This document shows positions 1-6,677 of a stretch of DNA of 8,335 bases, piece after piece. The DNA is from Lentimicrobium sp. (GTDB lineage Bacteria > Bacteroidota > Bacteroidia > Bacteroidales > Lentimicrobiaceae): contig JAAXUD010000093.1 in assembly GCA_013336205.1 (NCBI GenBank), positions 1 to 8,335 of the forward strand. Direction: 5' to 3'. Position 1 is the first letter of the stretch. Each line of letters begins with the position of its first letter. The position numbers and the translations under genes are program-made. The notes below the pieces were generated by a model that worked only from the letters and a program-made list of their open reading frames with translations, had not been told where the DNA came from and ran no database searches.

Positions 1-1008
1 GAAAATAAGGGAATAATAATTCAGAAATTAATCAGGTCAGGGATTTTTCCTGTCCTGGTTGTTGCATCTTTTTTATTTACGGAAGGTATTAAAGCGCAGA
101 AAGTTACCCCTGATTCTACTAAATTTCCTATTGGCAGCCAGGTTAACGTTACTATTGAATTGGAAACTGTTGCCGGCAATGTAATTGAGTGGCCCGTTCT
201 TGAAGATACGATAAGCCGTTCTATTGAGATTGTTTCCAAAAACCTACCCGACACTATCAGAAACGAGAAAAACAACAATCTGGTTATCAGGCAGGTAATT
301 ACTATTACTTCCTTTGATACAGGTTTTATAGTTTTACCTCCCTTAACTTTCAGGGTTAAGGATAAAAACAACGCCGTTTCAGAATTAAAAAGTGAAGCAG
401 TACTGTTGGAAATTTTCAAGGTTCCGGTTGATATTTCCAAAGAAATCAGAGATATAAAGCCTGTATTTACAGCGCCATATACACTTCGCGACTTTTTACC
501 CTGGTTGATGCTTGCTGCTGCTGTCGGTTTATTGATTACGCTGGCGTGGTTCTACATCAGAAACAGGAAAAAGAACAAACCACTGATCAAATTGCCATCC
601 AGACCTCAGAAACCGCCTCATGTTATTGCGCTTGAGCAGCTTGAGGAGTTGCGCAGGGAACAGGTTTGGCAAAAAGGACAGGTAAAAGAATATTATACAC
701 GTCTGACTGATATTCTTCGTGAATACTTTGAAAAACGTTATGGCGTCAATGCAGCTGAAATGACCAGTGATGAGATTTTATTCGCTATGAAGGATTTTCT
801 TACTGAGGTATCATCGCACAGCGATCTGAAAAAACTCCTGACACTGTCGGATCTGGCGAAATTCGCCAAAGGTCAGCCAATTGGCGCTGAAAATGAGCTG
901 AGTCTGACCTATGCCAGAACCATCGTACTGAATACGGCCGATGCACCTTCGGTTAACGAAAGCAAAAATGGGTATACAATTGAAGATAATTCCGGCAACG
1001 GAAATTAA
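1..1008 (+). CDS. BatD-like single-span envelope protein of the Bat operon (5' end cut by window)
   Basis: The frame is open from base 1, with no in-frame ATG or GTG; the first TTG (160) would remove an obvious signal peptide, so the true start lies just left of the window. Counting from base 1 (335 residues visible), residues 9-32 look like a signal peptide ending near IKAQ. Residues 33-160 are beta-rich and presumably periplasmic. Residues 166-186 (LPWLMLAAAV onward) form one membrane span, followed by a basic RNRKK stop-transfer and a proline-rich linker. The cytoplasmic tail is helical, with EYYTRLTDIL (230-239) and LAKFAKG (285-291), and resembles the BatD tail. batA follows 17 bases downstream. 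By position it is the hypothetical gene commonly found between the DUF58 gene and batA in Bacteroidota. Its exact role is unknown; membership of the Bat complex is inferred from context and architecture. Confidence 0.9.
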   Translation, partial: ENKGIIIQKLIRSGIFPVLVVASFLFTEGIKAQKVTPDSTKFPIGSQVNVTIELETVAGNVIEWPVLEDTISRSIEIVSKNLPDTIRNEKNNNLVIRQVITITSFDTGFIVLPPLTFRVKDKNNAVSELKSEAVLLEIFKVPVDISKEIRDIKPVFTAPYTLRDFLPWLMLAAAVGLLITLAWFYIRNRKKNKPLIKLPSRPQKPPHVIALEQLEELRREQVWQKGQVKEYYTRLTDILREYFEKRYGVNAAEMTSDEILFAMKDFLTEVSSHSDLKKLLTLSDLAKFAKGQPIGAENELSLTYARTIVLNTADAPSVNESKNGYTIEDNSGNGN

Positions 1009-1025
1009 CAAATGCACTAAATACC

Positions 1026-2021
1026 ATGTTTGACCATTTGAAATTTGCCAATCCCGAAGTATTTTACCTACTGCTGCTGATTCCTGCTGCTATTGTATGG
1101 TATTGGCTCAAGGGTTCTGACACAAGGGCAAAACTGCAGATTTCCGATTACTCAGCATTCCTCGGGAAGTCCCAATCGATGAAAATCTATTTTCATCATC
1201 TTCAGTTTGTTTTGAAGGTACTTGCATTTGCACTGCTGATAGTTGCCCTTGCCAGACCTCAATCAACGCTTTCGCGACAAAGTGTCAGCGTTGAAGGAAT
1301 TGACATTGTATTGGCTATGGATATTTCAGGCAGTATGCTGGCCGAAGATTTTAAACCAAACCGCCTGGAAGCGGCTAAAGAGGTAGCGCAGGATTTTATC
1401 AAAGGACGTCCGGGCGATAGAATCGGATTGGTTGTTTTCAGCGGAGAGAGCTTTACACAGTGCCCGTTAACGACCGATCATCCGGTGCTTCTCAACCTTT
1501 TTGACGAATTAAAAAGCGGAATGATTGAAGATGGCACCGCCATTGGGGATGGTCTGGCAACTGCTGTTAACCGCCTGAAAGAAAGCCAGGCCATCAGCAA
1601 AGTAATTATACTGCTTACCGACGGAGAAAACAACCGGGGGTTTATTGATCCGCAATCTGCAGCAGAAATTGCCAAAGTTTTTGGGCTCAGGGTTTATACC
1701 ATCGGAGTCGGAACTATTGGCACGGCTCCTTATCCTGTTCCCACCCCTTTTGGCATTCAATATCAGCAAATGGAGGTTCGCATTGATGAACCTCTTATGA
1801 AACAGATAGCAGAAATGACAAATGGCAAGTACTTCCGGGCGACCAACAAGCAAAAACTTAAAGAAATCTACAGCGAAATTGACAAACTGGAAAAATCAAA
1901 AGTTGATGTTACTGAGTTCCGCAGGAAAAAAGAAGAGTATAAACCATATGCCCTGGCAGCACTTATTCTTTTAATGCTCGATTTTGTATTGGGAATCACT
2001 GTTTTCAGAAAGTTTCCATAA
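1026..2021 (+). CDS. batA: BatA, membrane-anchored VWA-domain protein
   Basis: A 331-residue protein, typical length for BatA. Membrane spans lie at about 12-28, 61-77 and 308-327. The VWA domain fills about 92-290 and has a complete MIDAS: D99-x-S101-x-S103 (AMDISGSM), T171 (EDGTAIGDG) and D199 (LLTDGEN), so divalent metal binding is expected. The loop between spans 1 and 2 and the C-terminal tail (FRKFP) are basic, which puts the VWA domain in the periplasm. ATG 1026 gives the full N-terminal span; no Shine-Dalgarno is visible, as is normal in this phylum. The spacing of 17 bases before and 41 after indicates one operon. The Bat name comes from aerotolerance in Bacteroides fragilis; work in other bacteria has not always supported an oxidative-stress role, so an envelope-complex function is the safer statement. 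It is distinguished from BatB by its place as first VWA gene and by the longer post-MIDAS segment rich in proline (about 231-243). Confidence 0.95.
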   Translation: MFDHLKFANPEVFYLLLLIPAAIVWYWLKGSDTRAKLQISDYSAFLGKSQSMKIYFHHLQFVLKVLAFALLIVALARPQSTLSRQSVSVEGIDIVLAMDISGSMLAEDFKPNRLEAAKEVAQDFIKGRPGDRIGLVVFSGESFTQCPLTTDHPVLLNLFDELKSGMIEDGTAIGDGLATAVNRLKESQAISKVIILLTDGENNRGFIDPQSAAEIAKVFGLRVYTIGVGTIGTAPYPVPTPFGIQYQQMEVRIDEPLMKQIAEMTNGKYFRATNKQKLKEIYSEIDKLEKSKVDVTEFRRKKEEYKPYALAALILLMLDFVLGITVFRKFP

Positions 2022-2062
2022 TTAAGTTTCTGACAAACCGTACCAAAAATAAATAAGAACTG

Positions 2063-3106
2063 ATGTTTAGATTTGAACATACAATTTTTCTGAACCTGCT
2101 CCTGATATTGCCGGTAATGCTTGTTCTGTACCTGCTTTACCTCAGGTGGAAATCAGGAGTAGCCAAAGCATTTGGTGACCATCAGGTTATCGCACAGTTG
2201 ATGCCCGATATTTCACCGGTCCGTTCTCACATCAAGTTCGCACTGATCCTGCTTACACTGGGAGGTGTATTGCTGGCACTGGCAAATCCTCAGGTTGGTT
2301 CAAAAATTGAAAAAGCCCAGCGTAAAGGCGTTGACCTGGTGGTGGCACTTGATGTATCAAACAGTATGCTTGCCCAGGATATCCAACCCAGCCGGATAGA
2401 ACGTGCCCGTCAATCAATAGCCCGGTTAATTGACGAGCTTGAAAATGACCGGATCGGACTGATTGTTTTCGCAGGGAAAGCCTATACCCAGTTGCCAATT
2501 ACAACCGATTATTCTGCAGCTAAAATGATGCTCAACACCGTCAGACCTGATATGGTGCCTGTACAGGGAACTGCAATTGGTCAGGCAATAGATATGGCCA
2601 TGGCTTCGTTTAAAGATGAGACCACAGGTAAAGCAATCATCATTATTACGGATGGTGAAAATCATGACGAGGATGCCCTTAAAAAAGCCGCTGATGCAGC
2701 TGATGCCGGAATTAAAATCTATACCATTGGCATGGGACTTTCAGAAGGAGCTCCTATTCCAATTTACAAGGATGGTCAAATTGTCGGTTTTAAGAAGGAT
2801 CAATCAGGCTCAACCGTAATTACCAGGCTTGATGAAACAATGCTGACTAAAATAGCTGAAGCCGGGAATGGAATTTATGTGAGGGCGAGCAACACCCAGG
2901 CAGGTTTGCGCAAGGTCTTTGATGAAATCAGTAAAATGGAAAAAACGACATTCGATACCATGAACTTTTCTGATTATGAAGACAGGTTCCAGTATTTTAT
3001 CGGCCTGGCAGTTTTGATTATGGTGATCAATTTCCTGTTGAACGAACGTAAAAGCAAATGGGCAGGCAAGATCTCATTGTTTCATCCAGCTAAGAATCAA
3101 AAATAA
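2063..3106 (+). CDS. batB: BatB, membrane-anchored VWA-domain protein
   Basis: A 347-residue paralogue of the preceding BatA with the same plan: spans at about 10-27, 57-74 and 310-326, and a VWA domain at about 89-292. The MIDAS is complete: D97-x-S99-x-S101 (ALDVSNSM), T170 (QGTAIGQA) and D197 (IITDGEN). Basic residues in the first loop and in the tail (NERKSKWAGK) again place the VWA domain in the periplasm. Shared segments with BatA include RIGLIVF/RIGLVVF, TQLPITTDY/TQCPLTTDH and KIYTIGMG/RVYTIGVG. The TAA stop shares one base with the ATG of batC (TAATG at 3104-3108), so translation of the two is probably coupled. No Shine-Dalgarno is evident; an A-rich leader (2046-2060) precedes the ATG. 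BatA and BatB are thought to pair in one membrane complex; that is inferred from the family and from co-location, not shown here. Confidence 0.95.
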   Translation: MFRFEHTIFLNLLLILPVMLVLYLLYLRWKSGVAKAFGDHQVIAQLMPDISPVRSHIKFALILLTLGGVLLALANPQVGSKIEKAQRKGVDLVVALDVSNSMLAQDIQPSRIERARQSIARLIDELENDRIGLIVFAGKAYTQLPITTDYSAAKMMLNTVRPDMVPVQGTAIGQAIDMAMASFKDETTGKAIIIITDGENHDEDALKKAADAADAGIKIYTIGMGLSEGAPIPIYKDGQIVGFKKDQSGSTVITRLDETMLTKIAEAGNGIYVRASNTQAGLRKVFDEISKMEKTTFDTMNFSDYEDRFQYFIGLAVLIMVINFLLNERKSKWAGKISLFHPAKNQK

Positions 3107-3795
3107 TGAAACGACACATTATAATTGTATTTCTTATACTGTTCTCATTTTCTGCTTTGTATGCGCAGAATGAAAACCCACTTATAAGAAATGGCAACAA
3201 ACAGTTTAAGGAAGGTAAATTTAAGGACGCAGAGATTGATTACCGCAAGGCAATAGAAAAAGCGCCAAAATCTTTTAAAGGGGAGTATAATCTTGGTAAC
3301 TCACTTTACAAGCAGGATAACTGGGAAGAAGCCAGCCGCAGCTATTTGAATTCGGCTGAAAAAATGAAAGCTACTGATACAAAAGGTAAAGCTGCCGCAT
3401 TTCATAACCTGGGAAATTCATTACTCAAGTCAGAAAAATATCCCGAAAGCATTGAAGCTTACAAGCAAGCCCTCAGGCTCAACCCTGCCGATGAAGATAC
3501 CAGGTACAACCTTAGTTATGCATTGAGAAAGCAACAACAGCAACAGCAGCAGCAACAGAATAAAGACCAGAATAAAGACGACAAACAGGACAATAAGGAT
3601 AAGCAGCAGCAAAATCAACCACAGGACCAGAAAGATCAGCAGCAGGATAAGCAGCAACAGCAAAAACCTCAGATTTCGAAACAGGATGCTGAACGAATGC
3701 TTCAGGCGTTGAAAAACGATGAACAAAAAACCATCGATAAAGTAAAAAAACAAAAAGTGAAACCTGTGCAGGTTCAGGTTGAAAAAGACTGGTAG
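3106..3795 (+). CDS. batC: BatC, secreted TPR protein with glutamine-rich linker
   Basis: A 229-residue protein. Residues 1-20 form a signal peptide with likely cleavage at LYA-Q21; there is no lipobox cysteine. TPR-type helices occupy about 24-137, clearest at 98-131 (FHNLGNSLLK and YKQALRLNPADED). Residues 143-187 are low complexity, with nine consecutive glutamines at 143-151 followed by Q/K/D/N-rich sequence. The C-terminal block DAERMLQALKNDEQ (194-207), followed by a basic stretch ending in EKDW, resembles the conserved end of BatC proteins as I recall them. With a signal peptide and no other span, it should be periplasmic, where its TPRs could bind the VWA domains of BatA/BatB. The start overlaps the batB stop by one base. 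The TAG stop is also part of a promoter-like TAnnTTTG element. An opposite-strand leucine-rich frame over the Q tract is an artefact of CAG/CAA codons. Confidence 0.93.
   Translation: MKRHIIIVFLILFSFSALYAQNENPLIRNGNKQFKEGKFKDAEIDYRKAIEKAPKSFKGEYNLGNSLYKQDNWEEASRSYLNSAEKMKATDTKGKAAAFHNLGNSLLKSEKYPESIEAYKQALRLNPADEDTRYNLSYALRKQQQQQQQQQNKDQNKDDKQDNKDKQQQNQPQDQKDQQQDKQQQQKPQISKQDAERMLQALKNDEQKTIDKVKKQKVKPVQVQVEKDW
3532..3672 (+). repeat. CAA/CAG glutamine-codon tract in batC
   Basis: Bases 3532-3558 encode nine glutamines in a row through mixed CAA and CAG codons. They are followed to about 3672 by further short CAG/CAA runs interspersed with Lys, Asp and Asn codons. It lies between the TPR region and the conserved C-terminal block of BatC, so it is probably a flexible hydrophilic linker. 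The mixed codons make it less slippage-prone than a pure repeat, but length variation between strains is likely. Confidence 0.85.
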
Positions 3796-3800
3796 CTTTG
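3793..3800 (+). promoter_or_regulatory. Possible internal promoter -7 element before batD
   Basis: The bases TAGCTTTG match the Bacteroidota -7 consensus TAnnTTTG exactly and are followed by CA. The first three bases are the batC stop codon. A TTC at 3773-3775, 17 bases upstream, sits where the -33 TTG is expected but is only a partial match; the nearest true TTG (3779-3781) is too close. Transcription would start near 3806, leaving roughly 45 bases of leader before the preferred batD start at 3853. One 8-base motif can arise by chance, so confidence is modest. Confidence 0.35.
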
Positions 3801-3852
3801 CATTATGAAATATAATCAAACTCTTCTTGACACGTTAACTGACTTAAGGAAG

Positions 3853-5706
3853 ATGAAACGAATCAGATTATCGCTTTTTCTGCTATTGCTGATATCGGCA
3901 GGTTCAGGATTTGGACAGAAAGTTGAATTCAGCGCTTCAGCAAAAGAAACGGTTGCAGTAGGTGAACAATTCAGGTTGATCTTTTCTGTAAATTCCCAGG
4001 CATCAGGGTTTACGGCCCCTGTGCTGAAGGATTTCGCAATCCTTGCCGGGCCAAGTCAATCATCCAGCACCAGTATGCAGATTATCAACAACCAGGTTAC
4101 ACGCTCGGTTGATTTCTCGTTTACCTATATTCTGCAGGCCACCAGTGAAGGTACCTTTACCATAGGACCCGCCTCTGTTAATGTGGATGGTAAAAGCTAC
4201 AAATCGAATCCGGTTACCATTAAGGTTGTTAAAGGTTCAGCACAACAACCCAGGCAGGGAAATCAGGGCGGACAAGGCAATCAGCAGCCATCGGGTGAAA
4301 TCAGCGGAAAGGATTTGTTTGTAAAAGCCTCCGTTAATAAATCTAATCCCTATCAGGGAGAACAAGTCATTGTTACCTACAAGATTTACACCAGGGTTCC
4401 GGTAGCGGAGTATAGTGTTACCAAAGCGCCCGGCATGAGTGGTTTCTGGACACAGGACCTTTTAAAGGATCAAAAAAACCTTAACCAATACCGCGAAACG
4501 ATTGATGGTCAGGAATACGTAGTCGCCGAGATTAAAAAGGATGCCATTTTTGCGCAGAAATCCGGCAAACTTACCATTGAACCACTTGAAATGGACGTTA
4601 TAGCTCAGATTCAGCGAAAATCGGGACGACGCCCGACCAACGATCCGTTTTTTGATGATTTCTTCGATAACGGCTTATTTGGCAATACCCTTCAGAATGT
4701 AAAGAAGACAATCCTCTCCAATCAGGTAGTGATTAATGTAAAACCATTACCAGCACAGGGAAAACCCAACGATTTTAGCGGAGCTGTCGGTAATTTTACC
4801 ATTACTGCAACAACTGACCGGAACGAACTGAAGGCAAATGATGCCATGAGCCTGAAATTTACTGTTTCCGGAAAAGGAAACCTCAAACTTATCGAAAATC
4901 CTTCGCTCACTTTCCCCACCGATTTTGAAGTGTATGACCCCAGGGTAACTGACAATATTAGTACAACTGCAACTGGAGTGTCAGGTTCCCGAACCTTCGA
5001 ATATCTCGTTATACCCCGTAATCCAGGGAACTTTACCATCAAGCCGGCTATCTTCTCCTATTTTGATATTCAGGCCGGTGTTTACAAGTCTCTCAAATCT
5101 CCGGAGTTCAGGATTAAAGTTGAGCGTGGCGACGGCTCAGAAAGTACATTTTCAGCCGGAGGCACAAACAAGGAAGATTTTAAATACATCGGCAATGATA
5201 TCCGTTTTATCAAAACAGGTAAGTTAAACCTTCGACCGGTTAATTCATTCCTGTTTGCTTCAACTGGTTTCTGGATTCTGCTGGCAGCACCTTTTATATT
5301 GTTCATTTTCTTCCTGATTGTTTGGAAAAATGAGTTGAAGAAAAGAGGAAACCAGGCCCTTATGCGCAACCGCAAGGCAACCGGGGTAGCCCGAAAGCGT
5401 TTAAAACTCGCAGAAAAATACCTGAAGCAAAGCAAACAGGAGCTGTTCTGGTCTGAAACTTCGAATGCACTCTGGGGATACATGAGCGATAAGTTCAATA
5501 TTCCCAGGTCGACCCTCTCGATGGACTCAGTGAATGAGGCGCTTCAGGCAAAGAATGTGAACGAAGCATTGATCAAACAGTTCATAAATACTTTAAATAA
5601 CTGTGAATATGCAAGGTTTGCCCCTGGCAATAAATCACAGGTGATGGATGAGTTGTACAAAGAAGCTATTGAAGTAATAACCAGAACAGAACAAGAACTC
5701 AGGTAG
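3853..5706 (+). CDS. batD: BatD, oxygen-tolerance family envelope protein
   Basis: I prefer ATG 3853 (617 residues) because it begins a textbook signal peptide (MKRIRLSLFLLLLIS, cleavage near GFGQ22). The in-frame ATG at 3805 would add 16 polar residues in front of it and falls at the transcription start predicted by the promoter-like element. AAGGA (3846-3850) precedes the ATG but is very close. Numbering from 3853: beta-rich domain about 23-127, Gln/Gly linker 128-151, second beta region 152-298 containing the acidic-aromatic loop DPFFDDFFDN (264-273), third beta domain 308-424, membrane span 470-491, and a basic helical cytoplasmic tail 492-617. The tail motif EYARFAPG (585-592) parallels AKFAKG in the first gene. 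Family knowledge: BatD (oxygen tolerance protein family) is the large periplasmic partner of BatA/B. It ends 86 bases before batE. Confidence 0.93.
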   Translation: MKRIRLSLFLLLLISAGSGFGQKVEFSASAKETVAVGEQFRLIFSVNSQASGFTAPVLKDFAILAGPSQSSSTSMQIINNQVTRSVDFSFTYILQATSEGTFTIGPASVNVDGKSYKSNPVTIKVVKGSAQQPRQGNQGGQGNQQPSGEISGKDLFVKASVNKSNPYQGEQVIVTYKIYTRVPVAEYSVTKAPGMSGFWTQDLLKDQKNLNQYRETIDGQEYVVAEIKKDAIFAQKSGKLTIEPLEMDVIAQIQRKSGRRPTNDPFFDDFFDNGLFGNTLQNVKKTILSNQVVINVKPLPAQGKPNDFSGAVGNFTITATTDRNELKANDAMSLKFTVSGKGNLKLIENPSLTFPTDFEVYDPRVTDNISTTATGVSGSRTFEYLVIPRNPGNFTIKPAIFSYFDIQAGVYKSLKSPEFRIKVERGDGSESTFSAGGTNKEDFKYIGNDIRFIKTGKLNLRPVNSFLFASTGFWILLAAPFILFIFFLIVWKNELKKRGNQALMRNRKATGVARKRLKLAEKYLKQSKQELFWSETSNALWGYMSDKFNIPRSTLSMDSVNEALQAKNVNEALIKQFINTLNNCEYARFAPGNKSQVMDELYKEAIEVITRTEQELR

Positions 5707-5792
5707 ACCGCTGAATAAAGGAGTTTTGAAGTTTTCAGGTACTAATTAATCCCGCATTTTTGTAAGGCAGTTTACTATTAAGATTTAAAAAT
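5707..5792 (+). promoter_or_regulatory. batD-batE intergenic region with weak promoter-like element
   Basis: This 86-base gap is the longest within the bat cluster. CATTTTTG (5755-5762) differs from the TAnnTTTG consensus at the first base only, and a TTTTC (5732-5736) lies about 19 bases upstream where a -33 element would be. An AAAGGAG (5716-5722) looks like a Shine-Dalgarno but has no convincing start codon after it. No terminator-type hairpin is visible, so read-through from batD is likely and the promoter, if real, would be secondary. Confidence 0.2.
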
Positions 5793-6548
5793 ATGAAAAT
5801 AAGGTTGTTCACCGGAATTATTTTGTTGTTGATCAGCTTTAATTCCCTGGCTGACCAGCAAGCCGATATAGAGAAGGCCAATAAAGCATATATGGCCGGT
5901 TTTTACGAGAACGCAATCACAATTTATGAAACGATTATTGATGATGGCGTAGCTTCTCCTGAGTTGTATTACAACCTTGGCAACGCCTATTTTAAGACCA
6001 ACAATCTTCCATCCGCCATACTGAACTTTGAGCGTGCCCTGAAATATAATCCGGGTGATGAAGATATTGAATATAACCTTGCAGTTGCGAACAGCAAGAT
6101 CGTTGATAAAATAGAATTATTGCCTGACCTTTTTTATATCAAGTGGTGGAAAAATCTTAAAATCTGGATTTCGCCTGATGGATGGGCCATTGCCCTCATC
6201 GCACTTTTTACATTGCTGATTATTCTGGCTGCCATTTTCCTTTTATCCAGATCAATAATTACCAGAAAAATTCTGTTTGTATCGGGATTGGTAATTCTAC
6301 TGGCCAGTATATTAACAAGTATTATCGCCTGGCAAACCTATACCGAATCACGCAAACAAAACTCTGCTATCGTGTTTACGCCTACCCTTCCGGTCAAGAG
6401 TTCACCCGACGAAAGCAGCATCGACCTCTTTGTGATTCACGAAGGCTTAAAAGTCAAAATAATGGATAAAATCGGCGATTGGAATGAGATAAAAATTGCC
6501 AACGGAAGCAAAGGTTGGGTAAAAGAAGCTGATATTAAACCTATCTGA
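5793..6548 (+). CDS. batE: BatE, TPR and SH3-like domain membrane protein
   Basis: A 251-residue protein. Residues 1-20 look like a signal peptide (cleavage near SLA-D21). TPR helices cover about 24-101, with LYYNLGNAYFK (58-68) and RALKYNPGDEDIEYNL (81-96), closely matching the BatC repeat. Two membrane spans follow at about 130-151 and 158-180, joined by a short basic loop (RSIITRK). The C-terminal 190-250 is an SH3-like fold: VKSSPDESS, then LHEG-type IHEGLKV, a W230 before a short strand, and GWVKEADI at the end. With a cleaved signal peptide and two spans, both the TPR and SH3 parts lie in the periplasm, so SH3 could contact peptidoglycan or another envelope protein (inference). ATG 5793 is the only start that includes the signal peptide; an A-rich stretch precedes it. 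It is the last gene of the bat cluster in this window. Confidence 0.93.
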   Translation: MKIRLFTGIILLLISFNSLADQQADIEKANKAYMAGFYENAITIYETIIDDGVASPELYYNLGNAYFKTNNLPSAILNFERALKYNPGDEDIEYNLAVANSKIVDKIELLPDLFYIKWWKNLKIWISPDGWAIALIALFTLLIILAAIFLLSRSIITRKILFVSGLVILLASILTSIIAWQTYTESRKQNSAIVFTPTLPVKSSPDESSIDLFVIHEGLKVKIMDKIGDWNEIKIANGSKGWVKEADIKPI

Positions 6549-6552
6549 GAAA

Positions 6553-6571
6553 GAAAAGCTTTTCATAAAGC
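6553..6571 (+). terminator. Small palindrome after batE, weak terminator candidate
   Basis: GAAAAGCTTTTC (6553-6564) is a perfect 12-base palindrome 5 bases after the batE stop. Overlapping it, GCTTT (6558-6562) and AAAGC (6567-6571) can form a 5-bp stem with a TCAT loop. Both structures are short, GC-poor and lack a following T run, so efficient intrinsic termination is doubtful. Confidence 0.2.
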
Positions 6572-6597
6572 ATTCTGATATAGAGCCTAAACAGTCG

Positions 6598-6628
6598 TTG
6601 AATTATCCTGACAAACAGAATAGCTTTC
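6598..6628 (+). promoter_or_regulatory. Candidate promoter of the ABC transporter unit
   Basis: TTG (6598-6600), a 20-base spacer and TAGCTTTC (6621-6628) resemble the Bacteroidota -33 TTG / -7 TAnnTTTG promoter, with a single mismatch in the last base. Transcription would begin near 6635 and give a leader of about 43 bases before ATG 6678. Its position in the 129-base gap between batE and the next gene is where a new promoter is expected. The rest of the gap shows no reading frame or RNA gene that I can recognise. Confidence 0.4.
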
Positions 6629-6677
6629 CGGGATCAGTTTAGTTCCTTAAAAGTACATTTCAATTTACAGAATTACG

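Noticed and set aside
160..1008. TTG at 160 as the start of the first gene
   Set aside because: The frame is open to base 1 and encodes a signal peptide upstream, so this start would delete the export signal; the gene is simply cut by the window.
1012..1020. Two-codon mini-ORF (ATG CAC TAA) just before batA
   Set aside because: Too short to judge; no leader-peptide features and probably chance in an AT-rich gap.
3430..3819. Minus-strand 129-codon leucine-rich reading frame opposite batC
   Set aside because: It is the complement of the CAG/CAA tract, which reads as Leu codons; it has no start context or independent support.
5082..5498. Minus-strand 138-codon frame opposite batD
   Set aside because: Mirror of the batD coding strand; batD is well supported through the whole region by domain structure and membrane span.
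6182..6469. Second plus-strand reading frame inside batE
   Set aside because: Out-of-frame shadow of the membrane and SH3 region of batE, with no recognisable protein features.
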